Source: Akkermansiaceae bacterium (GTDB lineage: Bacteria; Verrucomicrobiota; Verrucomicrobiia; Verrucomicrobiales; Akkermansiaceae). Taken from it: DNA of 64,000 bases. The stretch lies in assembly GCA_903908495.1 (NCBI GenBank), contig CAIVSK010000050.1, positions 25,261-89,260 of the forward strand, read 5' to 3'. Below the pieces are notes generated by a model. The model worked only from the letters and a program-made list of their open reading frames with translations. It did no database searches and was not told the origin of the DNA. Made by a program: the position numbers and the translations under genes. Below are positions 47,373-56,903 of the stretch, piece by piece; positions within the stretch are counted from its first letter, which is position 1; the number at the start of each line of letters is the position of its first letter.

Positions 47373-47397
47373 CTCACCGGCGCTCACCGGCGCTCAC
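47373..47397. repeat. 10-bp tandem repeat CTCACCGGCG x2.5
   Basis: CTCACCGGCG CTCACCGGCG CTCAC read directly, just beyond the cimA stop. Confidence 0.9.
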
Positions 47398-48989
47398 AGA
47401 TTCCCGCCACCACGCCGCCTGGTCCCGTGCTGTTGCAGGAACAGATCGATGCCATCCAGCAGCGCCAGCCAACTCGCCTCGATGATGTTTTCCGAAACGC
47501 CGACCGTGCCCCAGTCGCGAGTGCCGTCAGTGGTGACCATCAGCACCCGGGTCTTGGCGGCCGTGGCATCGTGGCCATCGATGATGCGCACCTTGTAATC
47601 CACCAGCGAGATGCCGTCGATTTCCGGATAGAACGGGCGCAATGCCTTGCGCAGCGCCAAATCCAGCGAGTTGACCACGCCACGGCCTTCGGCGACGGTC
47701 AGCGCCCGCTCGCCATCGACGGAGAGCTTGACGGTGGCCTCGCACACCGGCGGATGGCCGTCGCGGTATTGGCGAAAACTGGTGTGATACTCGTGCAACT
47801 CGAAGGGCTTGACGTAAGTTCCCAACGCGCGCCGGACTAACAATTCCAGCGAGCCGTCGGCGGCCTCGAACGAATAGCCGTCGTTTTCCAGTTGCTTGAC
47901 GCGGCGCAGCACCTCGGCGGCCTCGGGCGACCCTTTGACCAGCGGGATGCCGAGTTCCTCGGCCTTGGCGAGGATGTTGGCCTGGCCGCTGAGCTCGGAC
48001 ACCAGGATGTTCTGGCAATTGCCGACGCTGCCGGGCGGGATGTGCTCGTAGCTGCGGGCGAGCTTCTGCACGGCATTGACGTGCATGCCGCCCTTGTGGG
48101 CAAAGGCGGTGCTGCCGACGAAGGCGGCCCTAGCGAAATGCGGATTGTTCGAGATGTCGTCCACGAAGTACGAGAGGTCTCGTAATTTCTCGAGGCATGG
48201 CACCACGTCAAGGCCCAGCTTGAGTTGCAGGATCGGAATCAGCGAGGTCAGGTTGCAGTTGCCGGTGCGCTCGCCAAAGCCATTGATGGTGCCTTGGACT
48301 TGGGTGGCGCCGGCCCGGATGGCGGCGAGGGCATTGGCCACCCCCAATTCACAATCGTTGTGGGTGTGGATGCCGAAGGGCACGTCCGGCAGACGGGCTT
48401 TCACCGCCAGGCAGGTCTGCAAAATCTCGGATGGCAGCGAACCGCCATTGGTGTCGCACAGCACCAGGCAGGACGCTCCGCCGGCGGCGGCGGCCTCCAA
48501 GGTGCTCAGCGCATGTTCGGGGGAGTCCTTGTAGCCGTCGAAAAAGTGCTCGGCGTCGTAGATCACCTCGCGGCCGTGCTGCACCAGATGGGCCACCGTA
48601 TCGCGGATCATCGCGCGGTTCTCTTCCACGCTGGTGCGCAGCACTTCGGTGACCTGGAGCTCCCAGCTCTTGCCGAAAATGGTCACCACCGGCGTCTCCG
48701 CCTCCATCAGCAGGCGCACCTGCGGATCCTCTTCCACCCGGGTGTCGGCCCGGCGGGTCGACCCGAACGCCGCCAGCTTGGCGTGCTGCAACCGCATGCC
48801 TTTCGCCTCGCGGAAAAACTCGATGTCCTTCGGGTTGGAGCCCGGCCAGCCGCCTTCAATGTAATCCACGCCGAAGTCATCCAGGCGTTGGGCAATGCGC
48901 AGCTTGTCCAAGCCTGACAATTGAAAGCCCTCACCCTGCGTGCCGTCACGCAGGGTCGTGTCGTAAATTGATACCGGTTTGCTGTTCAT
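47394..48989 (-). CDS. cimA: (R)-citramalate synthase
   Basis: VSIYDTTLRDGTQGEGFQLSGLDKLRIAQRLDDFGVDYIEGGWPGSNPKD; GIHTHNDCELGVANALAAIRAGATQVQGTINGFGERTGNCNL. Confidence 0.93.
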   Translation of the reverse strand: MNSKPVSIYDTTLRDGTQGEGFQLSGLDKLRIAQRLDDFGVDYIEGGWPGSNPKDIEFFREAKGMRLQHAKLAAFGSTRRADTRVEEDPQVRLLMEAETPVVTIFGKSWELQVTEVLRTSVEENRAMIRDTVAHLVQHGREVIYDAEHFFDGYKDSPEHALSTLEAAAAGGASCLVLCDTNGGSLPSEILQTCLAVKARLPDVPFGIHTHNDCELGVANALAAIRAGATQVQGTINGFGERTGNCNLTSLIPILQLKLGLDVVPCLEKLRDLSYFVDDISNNPHFARAAFVGSTAFAHKGGMHVNAVQKLARSYEHIPPGSVGNCQNILVSELSGQANILAKAEELGIPLVKGSPEAAEVLRRVKQLENDGYSFEAADGSLELLVRRALGTYVKPFELHEYHTSFRQYRDGHPPVCEATVKLSVDGERALTVAEGRGVVNSLDLALRKALRPFYPEIDGISLVDYKVRIIDGHDATAAKTRVLMVTTDGTRDWGTVGVSENIIEASWLALLDGIDLFLQQHGTRRRGGGNL

Positions 48990-49098
48990 CGCCTCGTCGC
49001 GCACTCTGCGGCGTCACCGGCCTCAGCGCAAGGCGATTCTCCGGCGGGGAATTCCCGGCCGGCGGTCCGGCGGGGTGGCACCGCCCCGCCCGCGGTGG

Positions 49099-49141
49099 CT
49101 GCCGCGTCTCGCGGCAGGCCGTGATTGCTGCGTCTCGCAGC
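49099..49141. repeat. Two tandem short hairpins with identical TCT loops
   Basis: CTGCCGCG-TCT-CGCGGCAG (49099-49117) and GCTGCG-TCT-CGCAGC (49127-49141) in the cimA/SNF2 divergent intergenic region. Confidence 0.88.
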
Positions 49142-49218
49142 CAGTCATTCCTGTGGCCGTGCCGGCCCACTTTCGGGATTGGAGGATTGGGAAAGCGTGC
49201 TAGAAAAGTGCAACCACC

Positions 49219-51924
49219 TTGTCCGACGCCACCGACATCCACGACTTTCTCGGTGCCTCCCGCTGGAAGAACCGCTTCGACGACGACCACCTCGCCGCCG
49301 CCCAGCCGCTGTTGTCCAAAGTCAGGGACCTGCACATCGATCCGGCCGGCGCAGGCGCGCTCTCGCTGTTAGGGACGGTGGCGAATGAGACTGCCGAGGT
49401 CAGCCTCTGGCAATCCGGTGGCGCATGGGATTTCGAAACCACCTGCTCGTGTGAAATCGGCAGCTATTGCCCGCATGCGGCCGCCTTGCTCCTGAAAGCG
49501 GAAAAACAGCGCGATCCGCAGCGATTGCTTGGCCACAGCGTGGCTGCAGCCGTGGCAGCCGCCTTGCCCGGTGCCCGCGAGGTGCTCAAGCAGCCGTCGC
49601 CGGACCGGCCGTGGCTCGCGCCCGAGCCGCGCTTCGAGTTGCACGTCACCCGCGAGCCGGCCGACCGCACGACGCGGCTGCTGCTGCAATCGCTCGGGCT
49701 GCCGGACCCGGACCAATGGATCTTCGCCGCAGCGGTCGTCAACTACGACGGGCATCGTCGTTCGTTGCGGTCCTCGGCACCCGACTGGGTGAGCACGGTG
49801 ACGCTGGCTGACGGCCAAACCGCGATTCTGAAACATGACGCCGGCGCCGAGAATGCCGCCGCCCAACAGCTTCGCGACACCGGACTGTCGTCGCTGCAGG
49901 CGAATTCCGCGTGGCGATTCCTGCTCAATCTCAAGTCGAGGGAGGCCGCGAGTCACACCGGCAGCGACCGTTGGTTCCCGGATCCGGGGCGCGTGCCGGT
50001 CGATGAATTTTGGTTCCAGTTCCGCGGTGAGATGGTCGCCCGGCTCGAATCCCTCGGTTGGCGTGTGACGATTGATGACAACGTCGGCCACCGCGTGTTT
50101 GATGCCGATCCATCAAAATGGGACAGCACGCTGGATCCGGCCCACGGCGGCTGGTTCAGCCTGTCGGTCGGGTTTGAGGTGGCGGGCGAGCGCCACGACC
50201 TGCTGCCGATCCTGGCGGGTCTGCTCGAGAGCGATTTTCTGGAAGAGACGCTGGACCGCCCTAACAACGGACACGTATACGCGCCGCTGCCCAACGGCGA
50301 CGCGCTGCGGCTGCCGGTGGGCCGGGTGCGGATGATTCTCCAACACCTCGCGGCCTTGCTCGACCCGAAGTTTCCCGAGCGCACCCGCCTGCACACGCTG
50401 GATGCCGCGTCGCTCGCCGGGCTGGAGGGCATGGGCCTCACGCCGCCGCCGGATCTGGCCGAGCTGGCGGCGAAGCTGCGGGATTTCTCCGGCATCGCGC
50501 CGCTGCCCATGCCTGAGGATGTCCAGGCCACCCTGCGGGACTATCAGCTCACCGGTTTTCACTGGATGCAGTTTTTGGCGCGCCACGGTCTGCACGGCAT
50601 TCTGGCCGACGACATGGGCCTCGGCAAAACCCTCCAGACACTGACGCATATACTCACCGAGAAGCAGTCCGGCCACGCGGGCGGCAAACCGGTGCTGGTG
50701 GTGGCACCCACCTCGGTGGTGCCTAACTGGCGCGCCGAGGCGCTCAAGTTCACACCGAGCCTGCGGGTGCTGGTGCTCAACGGGGCCGAGCGCAGGAAAT
50801 ATTTCCGCTCGATCCCGCACGCCGACCTGGTTCTAACATCCTTCGCGCTGTTGCAGCGGGACATCGACAAGTTGCGCGGCGTGGCATTCCACATGGTGGT
50901 GCTGGATGAGGCGCAAAACATCAAGAACCCCCGCGCCAAGGTGGCGCAAGCCGCCTGCAAACTCGACGCCCGCCACCGCCTCTGTCTATCAGGCACGCCG
51001 ATAGAAAACCACCTTGGCGAGTTGTGGAGCTTGATGCGTTTTTTGATACCGGGGTTTCTCGGCAGCGAGGAGGCATTTAACACGCGCTTCCGCAAACCCA
51101 TCGAAAAGGACGGCGACGCCGAACGCAACGAGGTGCTCAAGCGGCGGGTGGCACCGCTGATCCTGCGCCGCACCAAGGACCAAGTGGCCAAGGAATTACC
51201 GCCCAAAACCGAGCTGGTCCACCTCATTGAACTGCACACCGCGCAAAAAGACCTCTACGAAACCGTGCGGGCCACCATGGACAAGCGCGTGCGCCAGGCG
51301 ATCGATGCGCGCGGTCTCGGCCAGTCCCAGATTGTGTTCCTCGATGCCCTGCTCAAGCTCCGCCAGATCTGCTGCGATCCACGCCTGCTGCCGGAGGATT
51401 TCTCCAATCATGTGCGTGAATCCGCCAAACTGGATTTTCTAACTGATCTATTGGCGCTGCTGATCGAGGAAGGCCGGCGGATTTTGGTGTTTTCACAATT
51501 CACCAGCATGCTCGCGCTCATCGAAGCCCATCTCATTGAGACGCGCGTCCCCTATCTCAAACTCACCGGCTCGTCCAAGGACCGCGGCAAATTGGTGGAG
51601 GATTTCCAAACCGGAAAGATCCCGCTGTTTCTCATCTCGCTGAAGGCCGGCGGCACCGGCCTCAATCTAACCGCCGCGGACACCGTCATCCATTACGACC
51701 CGTGGTGGAACCCGGCGGCCGAGGCGCAGGCGACCGACCGCGCCTATCGCATCGGCCAGGACAAGCCGGTGTTCGTCCACAAGCTGCTGTGCCAGGACAC
51801 GGTGGAAGAGCGCATCCACAAACTCCAACAGGAAAAGGGCAAGCTCGCCGCCGGCATCCTCGCCGGCGCCGATCTCGCCGCCACCCTCGATCCCGCCACC
51901 GTGCGGGCGTTGTTGGATCCATAG
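49219..51924 (+). CDS. SNF2/RapA-type helicase with N-terminal SWIM zinc finger
   Basis: SWIM: FETTCSCEIGSYCPHAAALLL; GILADDMGLGKTLQTL, VVLDEAQNIKNP, LSGTPIENHLGELWSLM, LFLISLKAGGTGLNLTAADTVIHYDPWWNPAAEAQATDRAYRIGQ. ORF track start is a non-ATG codon. Confidence 0.92.
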   Translation: MSDATDIHDFLGASRWKNRFDDDHLAAAQPLLSKVRDLHIDPAGAGALSLLGTVANETAEVSLWQSGGAWDFETTCSCEIGSYCPHAAALLLKAEKQRDPQRLLGHSVAAAVAAALPGAREVLKQPSPDRPWLAPEPRFELHVTREPADRTTRLLLQSLGLPDPDQWIFAAAVVNYDGHRRSLRSSAPDWVSTVTLADGQTAILKHDAGAENAAAQQLRDTGLSSLQANSAWRFLLNLKSREAASHTGSDRWFPDPGRVPVDEFWFQFRGEMVARLESLGWRVTIDDNVGHRVFDADPSKWDSTLDPAHGGWFSLSVGFEVAGERHDLLPILAGLLESDFLEETLDRPNNGHVYAPLPNGDALRLPVGRVRMILQHLAALLDPKFPERTRLHTLDAASLAGLEGMGLTPPPDLAELAAKLRDFSGIAPLPMPEDVQATLRDYQLTGFHWMQFLARHGLHGILADDMGLGKTLQTLTHILTEKQSGHAGGKPVLVVAPTSVVPNWRAEALKFTPSLRVLVLNGAERRKYFRSIPHADLVLTSFALLQRDIDKLRGVAFHMVVLDEAQNIKNPRAKVAQAACKLDARHRLCLSGTPIENHLGELWSLMRFLIPGFLGSEEAFNTRFRKPIEKDGDAERNEVLKRRVAPLILRRTKDQVAKELPPKTELVHLIELHTAQKDLYETVRATMDKRVRQAIDARGLGQSQIVFLDALLKLRQICCDPRLLPEDFSNHVRESAKLDFLTDLLALLIEEGRRILVFSQFTSMLALIEAHLIETRVPYLKLTGSSKDRGKLVEDFQTGKIPLFLISLKAGGTGLNLTAADTVIHYDPWWNPAAEAQATDRAYRIGQDKPVFVHKLLCQDTVEERIHKLQQEKGKLAAGILAGADLAATLDPATVRALLDP

Positions 51925-51954
51925 GCGCCCAATCACCACCAGTTCCAGCGGGCC

Positions 51955-52020
51955 GGGAGCCGGGTCATTTCCTGGATTCCCAAGGAAAACCGGCCGGGGC
52001 CGGCCTGCAAACCGGCTCCC
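51955..52020. repeat. Intergenic inverted repeat GGGAGCCGG...CCGGCTCCC
   Basis: Arms at 51955-51963 and 52012-52020; additional internal GC-rich palindromes. Confidence 0.75.
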
Positions 52021-52055
52021 CTGAGGGCGGCGAAACGAGAAATGCCGATTTTCAA

Positions 52056-52103
52056 GCGACAAGATTGCGTCCGGGGGGTTTTTAGGCGACAAGACGTCGT
52101 CCG
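52056..52103. repeat. Imperfect 18-bp direct repeat, 30-bp period, directly upstream of gspE
   Basis: GCGACAAGATTGCGTCCG (52056-52073) and GCGACAAGACGTCGTCCG (52086-52103). Confidence 0.85.
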
Positions 52104-52104
52104 C

Positions 52105-53820
52105 ATGAGCCAACTTTTGATTGAACCCGCCCGTCGCACTGGTTGCGAGGATTTGTCCGCACTCGCTGAAGTTCTGCGAGGAGCGGCCCAGCGCCAACGC
52201 TCACCCATCGATGATGTGCTCGACGCCGGGCTGGTCAACGAGGAGAATTACCTGCGCGAATTGGCGGGTGAACTCCAATTGGAGTGGCTGGCGAGCATCC
52301 CGATCGCCGAGGTGCCGCTGCCATTGCGCGAGGCCTGCGGCCCCCGCATCGCCCTGCGCCACCGCCTGCTGCCGGTGGCCATCGAAGGCGAGGGCGACCA
52401 ACGCCGCCTCAAACTGGCGACCTTTGACCCATTCAACCTCATCGCCCGCCAAGCCGCGGCCCAGGAGCTCGCCCTGCCCATCGATTGGTGCATGGCCTCC
52501 CGCAAGCGCTTGCACGAGGCGCTGCGCCGCCTCTACGGGGTCGGTGCCGACACCTTCGAGCAGATCCTGGAGGGCCGCGATTTCGACTACGACCACATCG
52601 AAGGCGGCGAAGACCAAGCCAACATCATCGACCAGGACGACGACGAGGAGGCCAGCGTGGTCAAGTTCGTCAACCAGATCATCCGCGAGGCGCTCGATCA
52701 GCGCGCCACGGATATTCACGTCGAGCCGCTGAGCACCAACCTGCGCATCCGCTACCGGATCGACGGCCGCCTGCTGGAAATCGCCGTGCCGGAAAATATC
52801 AAGGCACTGCAAAGTTCCGTCATCGCCCGCTTGAAAATCATGGCGCACCTCGACATCGCCGAGCGCCGCGTGCCCCAGGACGGCCGTATCAACCTCCAGT
52901 TCGAAGGCCAGACCATCGACGTGCGCGTCGCCACCGTCCCCACCGTCGAAGGCGAGAGCGTGTCGCTGCGCTTGCTCAACCAAGAGCGCTTCAATCTCGA
53001 CAAGCTGCGCATGGAGCCCTACATCCGCCGCAAAATCGAGGAGCTGTTGCACCTTCCCAACGGCATCATCCTCATCACCGGCCCCACCGGTTCGGGTAAA
53101 TCCACCAGTCTGTATTCTTTCCTCAGCGAGGTGAACCATCCGGAGCAGCGCATCGTCACCGTCGAAGATCCGGTGGAAAACAAGCTCACCGGGGTGATGC
53201 AGATTGCGGTGAAAACCGAAATCGGGCTCACCTTCGCCACCGCCCTGCGTTCGATCCTGCGCGCCGACCCGAACATCGTGATGATCGGGGAAATTCGCGA
53301 CCTGGAAACCGCGGAAATCGCCATCCGTGCCTCCCTCACCGGTCACTTGGTGTTTTCCACCCTCCACACCAATGACGCGTTGGGCGGCATCAGCCGCTTG
53401 GTCGACATGGGCGTCGAGCCGTTCCTGGTGTCCGCCGCCGTGCGCGCCTTCCTCGCCCAACGGCTGGTGCGCCGCTTGTGCCCGGCTTGCAAAATCCCCC
53501 GCGCGGTGTCCGATGACGACCGCCGCGAACTGGGCATGCCGATGAACATCACCGGCCAGGCCTATTCGCCCTGCGGCTGCGACCAATGCCGCGGCACCGG
53601 TTTCTCCGGCCGCCTCGCCATTTATGAAATGGTCCTGCTCACTCCGGCGATGCAGGACCTCATCGCCCACAGCGCGCATGCCAACGACGTCCGCACCCAA
53701 TCCGTGCGCGACGGCTACATCCCGATGCGCGGTTACGGCTGGCACAAGGTCATGCAGGGCGACACCACCATCGAGGAGGTCGTTTCCGTCACCTCGTCCG
53801 ACATCGGCGGTGCCGATTGA
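52105..53820 (+). CDS. GspE/PilB-family secretion/pilus assembly ATPase
   Basis: Walker A ITGPTGSGKSTSLYSFL; Asp box VEDPVE; IMIGEIRDLETAEIAIRASLTGHLVFSTLHTNDA; CPACK...CGCDQCRGTGFSGR zinc motif. Confidence 0.94.
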   Translation: MSQLLIEPARRTGCEDLSALAEVLRGAAQRQRSPIDDVLDAGLVNEENYLRELAGELQLEWLASIPIAEVPLPLREACGPRIALRHRLLPVAIEGEGDQRRLKLATFDPFNLIARQAAAQELALPIDWCMASRKRLHEALRRLYGVGADTFEQILEGRDFDYDHIEGGEDQANIIDQDDDEEASVVKFVNQIIREALDQRATDIHVEPLSTNLRIRYRIDGRLLEIAVPENIKALQSSVIARLKIMAHLDIAERRVPQDGRINLQFEGQTIDVRVATVPTVEGESVSLRLLNQERFNLDKLRMEPYIRRKIEELLHLPNGIILITGPTGSGKSTSLYSFLSEVNHPEQRIVTVEDPVENKLTGVMQIAVKTEIGLTFATALRSILRADPNIVMIGEIRDLETAEIAIRASLTGHLVFSTLHTNDALGGISRLVDMGVEPFLVSAAVRAFLAQRLVRRLCPACKIPRAVSDDDRRELGMPMNITGQAYSPCGCDQCRGTGFSGRLAIYEMVLLTPAMQDLIAHSAHANDVRTQSVRDGYIPMRGYGWHKVMQGDTTIEEVVSVTSSDIGGAD

Positions 53821-53858
53821 TCGACCCGCTTCGCAAGCGCCCATCCTAGAATTTTCCC

Positions 53859-55142
53859 ATGCCGCTGTTTGCCTATAAAGCTCTCAATACCAAAGGCTCG
53901 CTCACCACCGGTGAGTTCGATGCCGCCGACCGCAACGAAGCGCTCCGCCTGCTGGATCGCAAAGGCCTCCAGACGGTGAGCCTGCGCGAGTCCGCCACCG
54001 CCGCCGCCGCTTCCGTTAGGAAAACCAATGGCAAGGCCAAGACCGACGACAAAGGCAAGGGCCAGACCAACGGCAAGGAGGACAAGATCCCGGAGGGGCC
54101 GATCAAGCTCAAGCGCCAGGAAGTGGTGCTCTTCACCGAAGAACTCTCGGACATGCTCAGCGCCGGCCTGCAACTCGAACCGGCCCTCAAGTCGATGGAA
54201 AACCGCCAGGAGTTGGGCAATCTCAAGGCCGTCTCCTTCAAGATCCGCCAGGTGGTCCGCGACGGTGTGAATTTCTCCGCAGCCCTGAAAAAGGCCAGTC
54301 CGAGTTTCGGCCCGCTGTATTGCTCGCTGGCAGCGGCCGGTGAGGCGTCCGGCGCGCTCGACACCATTCTCAAGCGCCAGGCGCACTACCTCAAGACGCT
54401 GGCCGAATTGCAGAGCCGCTTGGTTCTGGCGATGATCTATCCGGCGTTCCTGGTCGTCGCGGGCATCGGCGTGTCCATCGTGTTCGTCACCACCCTCATT
54501 CCGCAGCTCACCGCACTCATCGCCAGCACCCCCGGCGGTAAAATCCCGCTGGGCGCGGCCATTCTCATCGGTGCCTCGGCGTTCCTCAAGAAATGGTGGA
54601 TCGTGATGATTCTAACAATCATCGGCGGCTCCATTTTCTTCAAGGCTTGGAAAGACAACGACGCCAACAAGCCCGCCTGGGACCGCATGAAGCTCAAACT
54701 GCCGATGGTCGGCCCGGTCATCACCAGCCGTTTCTACGTGCAGTTCTTGGAAACCATGGCCAATCTGGTGGGCAATGGCCTGCCCTTGTTGCGCGCCCTG
54801 GAGTTGTCGCGCGATGCCACCTACAACCGCTCGCTGCGCATCGAGCTCGACCGCGTCATCGAACAAGTCGGCGATGGCCGCTCGTTTTCCAAGGCCTTGA
54901 TTCGCAGCGGCGCCTTTCCCGCCCTGCTCATCGACATGGTCTCGGTGGGTGAGCAGACCGGCAAGATCGATATCTCGTTGCGGCGCGCCGCCGAACGCTA
55001 TGACAAGGAACTCGACAAGGACTTGCAGCGCATCATGGCGCTGATCATGCCCAGCGTGCTCATTATCATGGCCGGCCTCATCGGCACCATGGCCTATCTG
55101 ATGATCACCGCCATCTTCCAGACCATCTCCGCCCTCCACTAA
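53859..55142 (+). CDS. GspF/PilC-family inner-membrane protein
   Basis: MPLFAYKALNTKGSLTTGEFDAADRNEALRLLDRKGL; FTEELSDMLSAGLQLEPALKSME; LIDMVSVGEQTGKID. Confidence 0.93.
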   Translation: MPLFAYKALNTKGSLTTGEFDAADRNEALRLLDRKGLQTVSLRESATAAAASVRKTNGKAKTDDKGKGQTNGKEDKIPEGPIKLKRQEVVLFTEELSDMLSAGLQLEPALKSMENRQELGNLKAVSFKIRQVVRDGVNFSAALKKASPSFGPLYCSLAAAGEASGALDTILKRQAHYLKTLAELQSRLVLAMIYPAFLVVAGIGVSIVFVTTLIPQLTALIASTPGGKIPLGAAILIGASAFLKKWWIVMILTIIGGSIFFKAWKDNDANKPAWDRMKLKLPMVGPVITSRFYVQFLETMANLVGNGLPLLRALELSRDATYNRSLRIELDRVIEQVGDGRSFSKALIRSGAFPALLIDMVSVGEQTGKIDISLRRAAERYDKELDKDLQRIMALIMPSVLIIMAGLIGTMAYLMITAIFQTISALH

Positions 55143-55210
55143 TTGACGGGGGGGGGCACGAAGTCCCCACTCCTTGAAGCGTCGAGCGCCCTCAAGGAGA
55201 GGTGGTCTCC

Positions 55211-55245
55211 GGCCGCCATTGCCCATGCGCCGAGCAATGGCCGCC
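55211..55245. repeat. Intergenic inverted repeat downstream of gspF
   Basis: GGCCGCCATTGC (55211-55222) / GCAATGGCCGCC (55234-55245), one mismatch. Confidence 0.8.
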
Positions 55246-55324
55246 ATTTGGTGGCCTGCCCTTGCGCATTTCATCGGACATTCCGGCTTGCCGTGCGCTG
55301 GCTTTCCCTCATGCTGGCACTCGC

Positions 55325-56716
55325 ATGAAATCACGGACAATGGGTAAGTTTTCTTTTGTCGCGACGGCTCTCGGCGCGTGCCTGGGGTGGGCGGGTGCCG
55401 CGTGGGCGGGTGCCGCGACGCTGGAGGTCGGGCCCGGCAAACACTTCCAGCGCATCGAGGACGCCAACGCCCAGGCCCGCCCAGGCGACGTGGTGATGGT
55501 CTATCCGCTGGCGGACGATCAGCCGTACGCCAGGACCGCCGTGTCCGTCACACAGAAAAATGTCACCTTCCGCGCGGTCGTCGGACCTGACAAAATGCGG
55601 GTGAAAATTTCCGGCAGCGGCTTTGACTATTCGGGTGCGGGGTCGGTGCCGCGGGCGATCTTCCAATTCAACCGTGGCAGCGACGGCTGCCTGCTGGAGG
55701 GATTCGACCTCGCCGGCGCCCATAACCCGAGCCACAACGGCGCGGGCCTGCGCATCAATCAGGCCAACGACGTGACTGTGCGCAATTGTGAGATCCACGC
55801 CAACGACATGGGCATCATGTCCAATGGCGACGGCAGTCTCACCGCCGGTGCCAATCAATTCATCGAGCGCTGCCTCATCCATCACAACGGCGACAAGGAA
55901 GAACCCGGTCAGAACCACAACCTCTATCTGGGCGGTGCCAGCGTCACCCTCTTCGCCTGCGAGGTCCACTCGTCGCTCACCGGCCACAACGTCAAGAGCC
56001 GCGCCCACCTCACCGCCGTGCTCGCCTGCTATATCCATCATTCTAACAATCGGGAGTTCGATCTGGTCGATGCCAAGGAAACCGACCTGCCCGGCAGCGA
56101 CGCGCTGCTGGTCGGCAACGTCATTGTGAAAGACCCGGCCTGCGCCGGCAACCGCGGCGTCATTCACTTCGGCCAGGACGGCGGCAACCCGCACGCCGGC
56201 ACGCTCACGCTGGCTAACAATACCATCGTAACCCCCTTCATCGCCCCGGTGGTGGATCTATCTGCAGCGGAGGCCCACGCGCGCCTCCTCAACAACATTG
56301 TCTGCGACGGCGCTGCGGGCCAGCAGCACATGACGCTGGTGGAAGCCCGCCGCGCGGGGGCCGACCTCACCCATGCCAGCGGGACTCACAACGCGTTTGC
56401 CGCCGGATTCGCCCCGCTTGCGGCCGGATTTGCCGCGGAATCCAACCTCATCCTAACCACCCCGCCACCCTTCACGGATCCTCGGCGAGGCGACTATCAT
56501 CTCGCATCGAAGGACAGGCACCTGGCAGGCATGGGGTTGCCTTGGGACAAGCTCGGGATAGCCGCCGTCGCCCTGCCTGCGGGGCCCGCTGCCAGGCCGA
56601 ACAAATTTGCGCTCGACTGGGAATACCAAGCTCCAGCCGCCGCCGCCGCCCGCGCCGACCACGGCACCACCCTCGGTGCCTATGCTTGGAAGTGGTCAGC
56701 AACGTCCCCGCGTTAG
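55325..56716 (+). CDS. Secreted right-handed parallel beta-helix protein
   Basis: MKSRTMGKFSFVATALGACLGWAGAAWAG signal; LEVGPGKHFQRIEDANAQARPGDVVMVYP; AGLRINQANDVTVRNCEIHANDMGIMSNG. Confidence 0.75.
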   Translation: MKSRTMGKFSFVATALGACLGWAGAAWAGAATLEVGPGKHFQRIEDANAQARPGDVVMVYPLADDQPYARTAVSVTQKNVTFRAVVGPDKMRVKISGSGFDYSGAGSVPRAIFQFNRGSDGCLLEGFDLAGAHNPSHNGAGLRINQANDVTVRNCEIHANDMGIMSNGDGSLTAGANQFIERCLIHHNGDKEEPGQNHNLYLGGASVTLFACEVHSSLTGHNVKSRAHLTAVLACYIHHSNNREFDLVDAKETDLPGSDALLVGNVIVKDPACAGNRGVIHFGQDGGNPHAGTLTLANNTIVTPFIAPVVDLSAAEAHARLLNNIVCDGAAGQQHMTLVEARRAGADLTHASGTHNAFAAGFAPLAAGFAAESNLILTTPPPFTDPRRGDYHLASKDRHLAGMGLPWDKLGIAAVALPAGPAARPNKFALDWEYQAPAAAAARADHGTTLGAYAWKWSATSPR

Positions 56717-56903
56717 AAAAGTGCTTGGGGGCGAGCCATCCGCTCCCTTCTTTCACGGGGGTGGCAGAAGTGTCTCCGCTCCGCGGCGCAGACGGGATTT
56801 CCGGTTGCAATTCGGTTGGGGATGGCACAGGCTGCCCACCGCGCTCAAGCCCGCCTACTGGCTCTTTCAACGGCCATCACCCCACACCCATCAGCAGCTC
56901 CCC

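Noticed and set aside
48990-49218. Leader-peptide attenuator for cimA
   Set aside because: No Leu/Ile/Val-codon-rich short ORF was apparent; the hairpins look more like repeat units.
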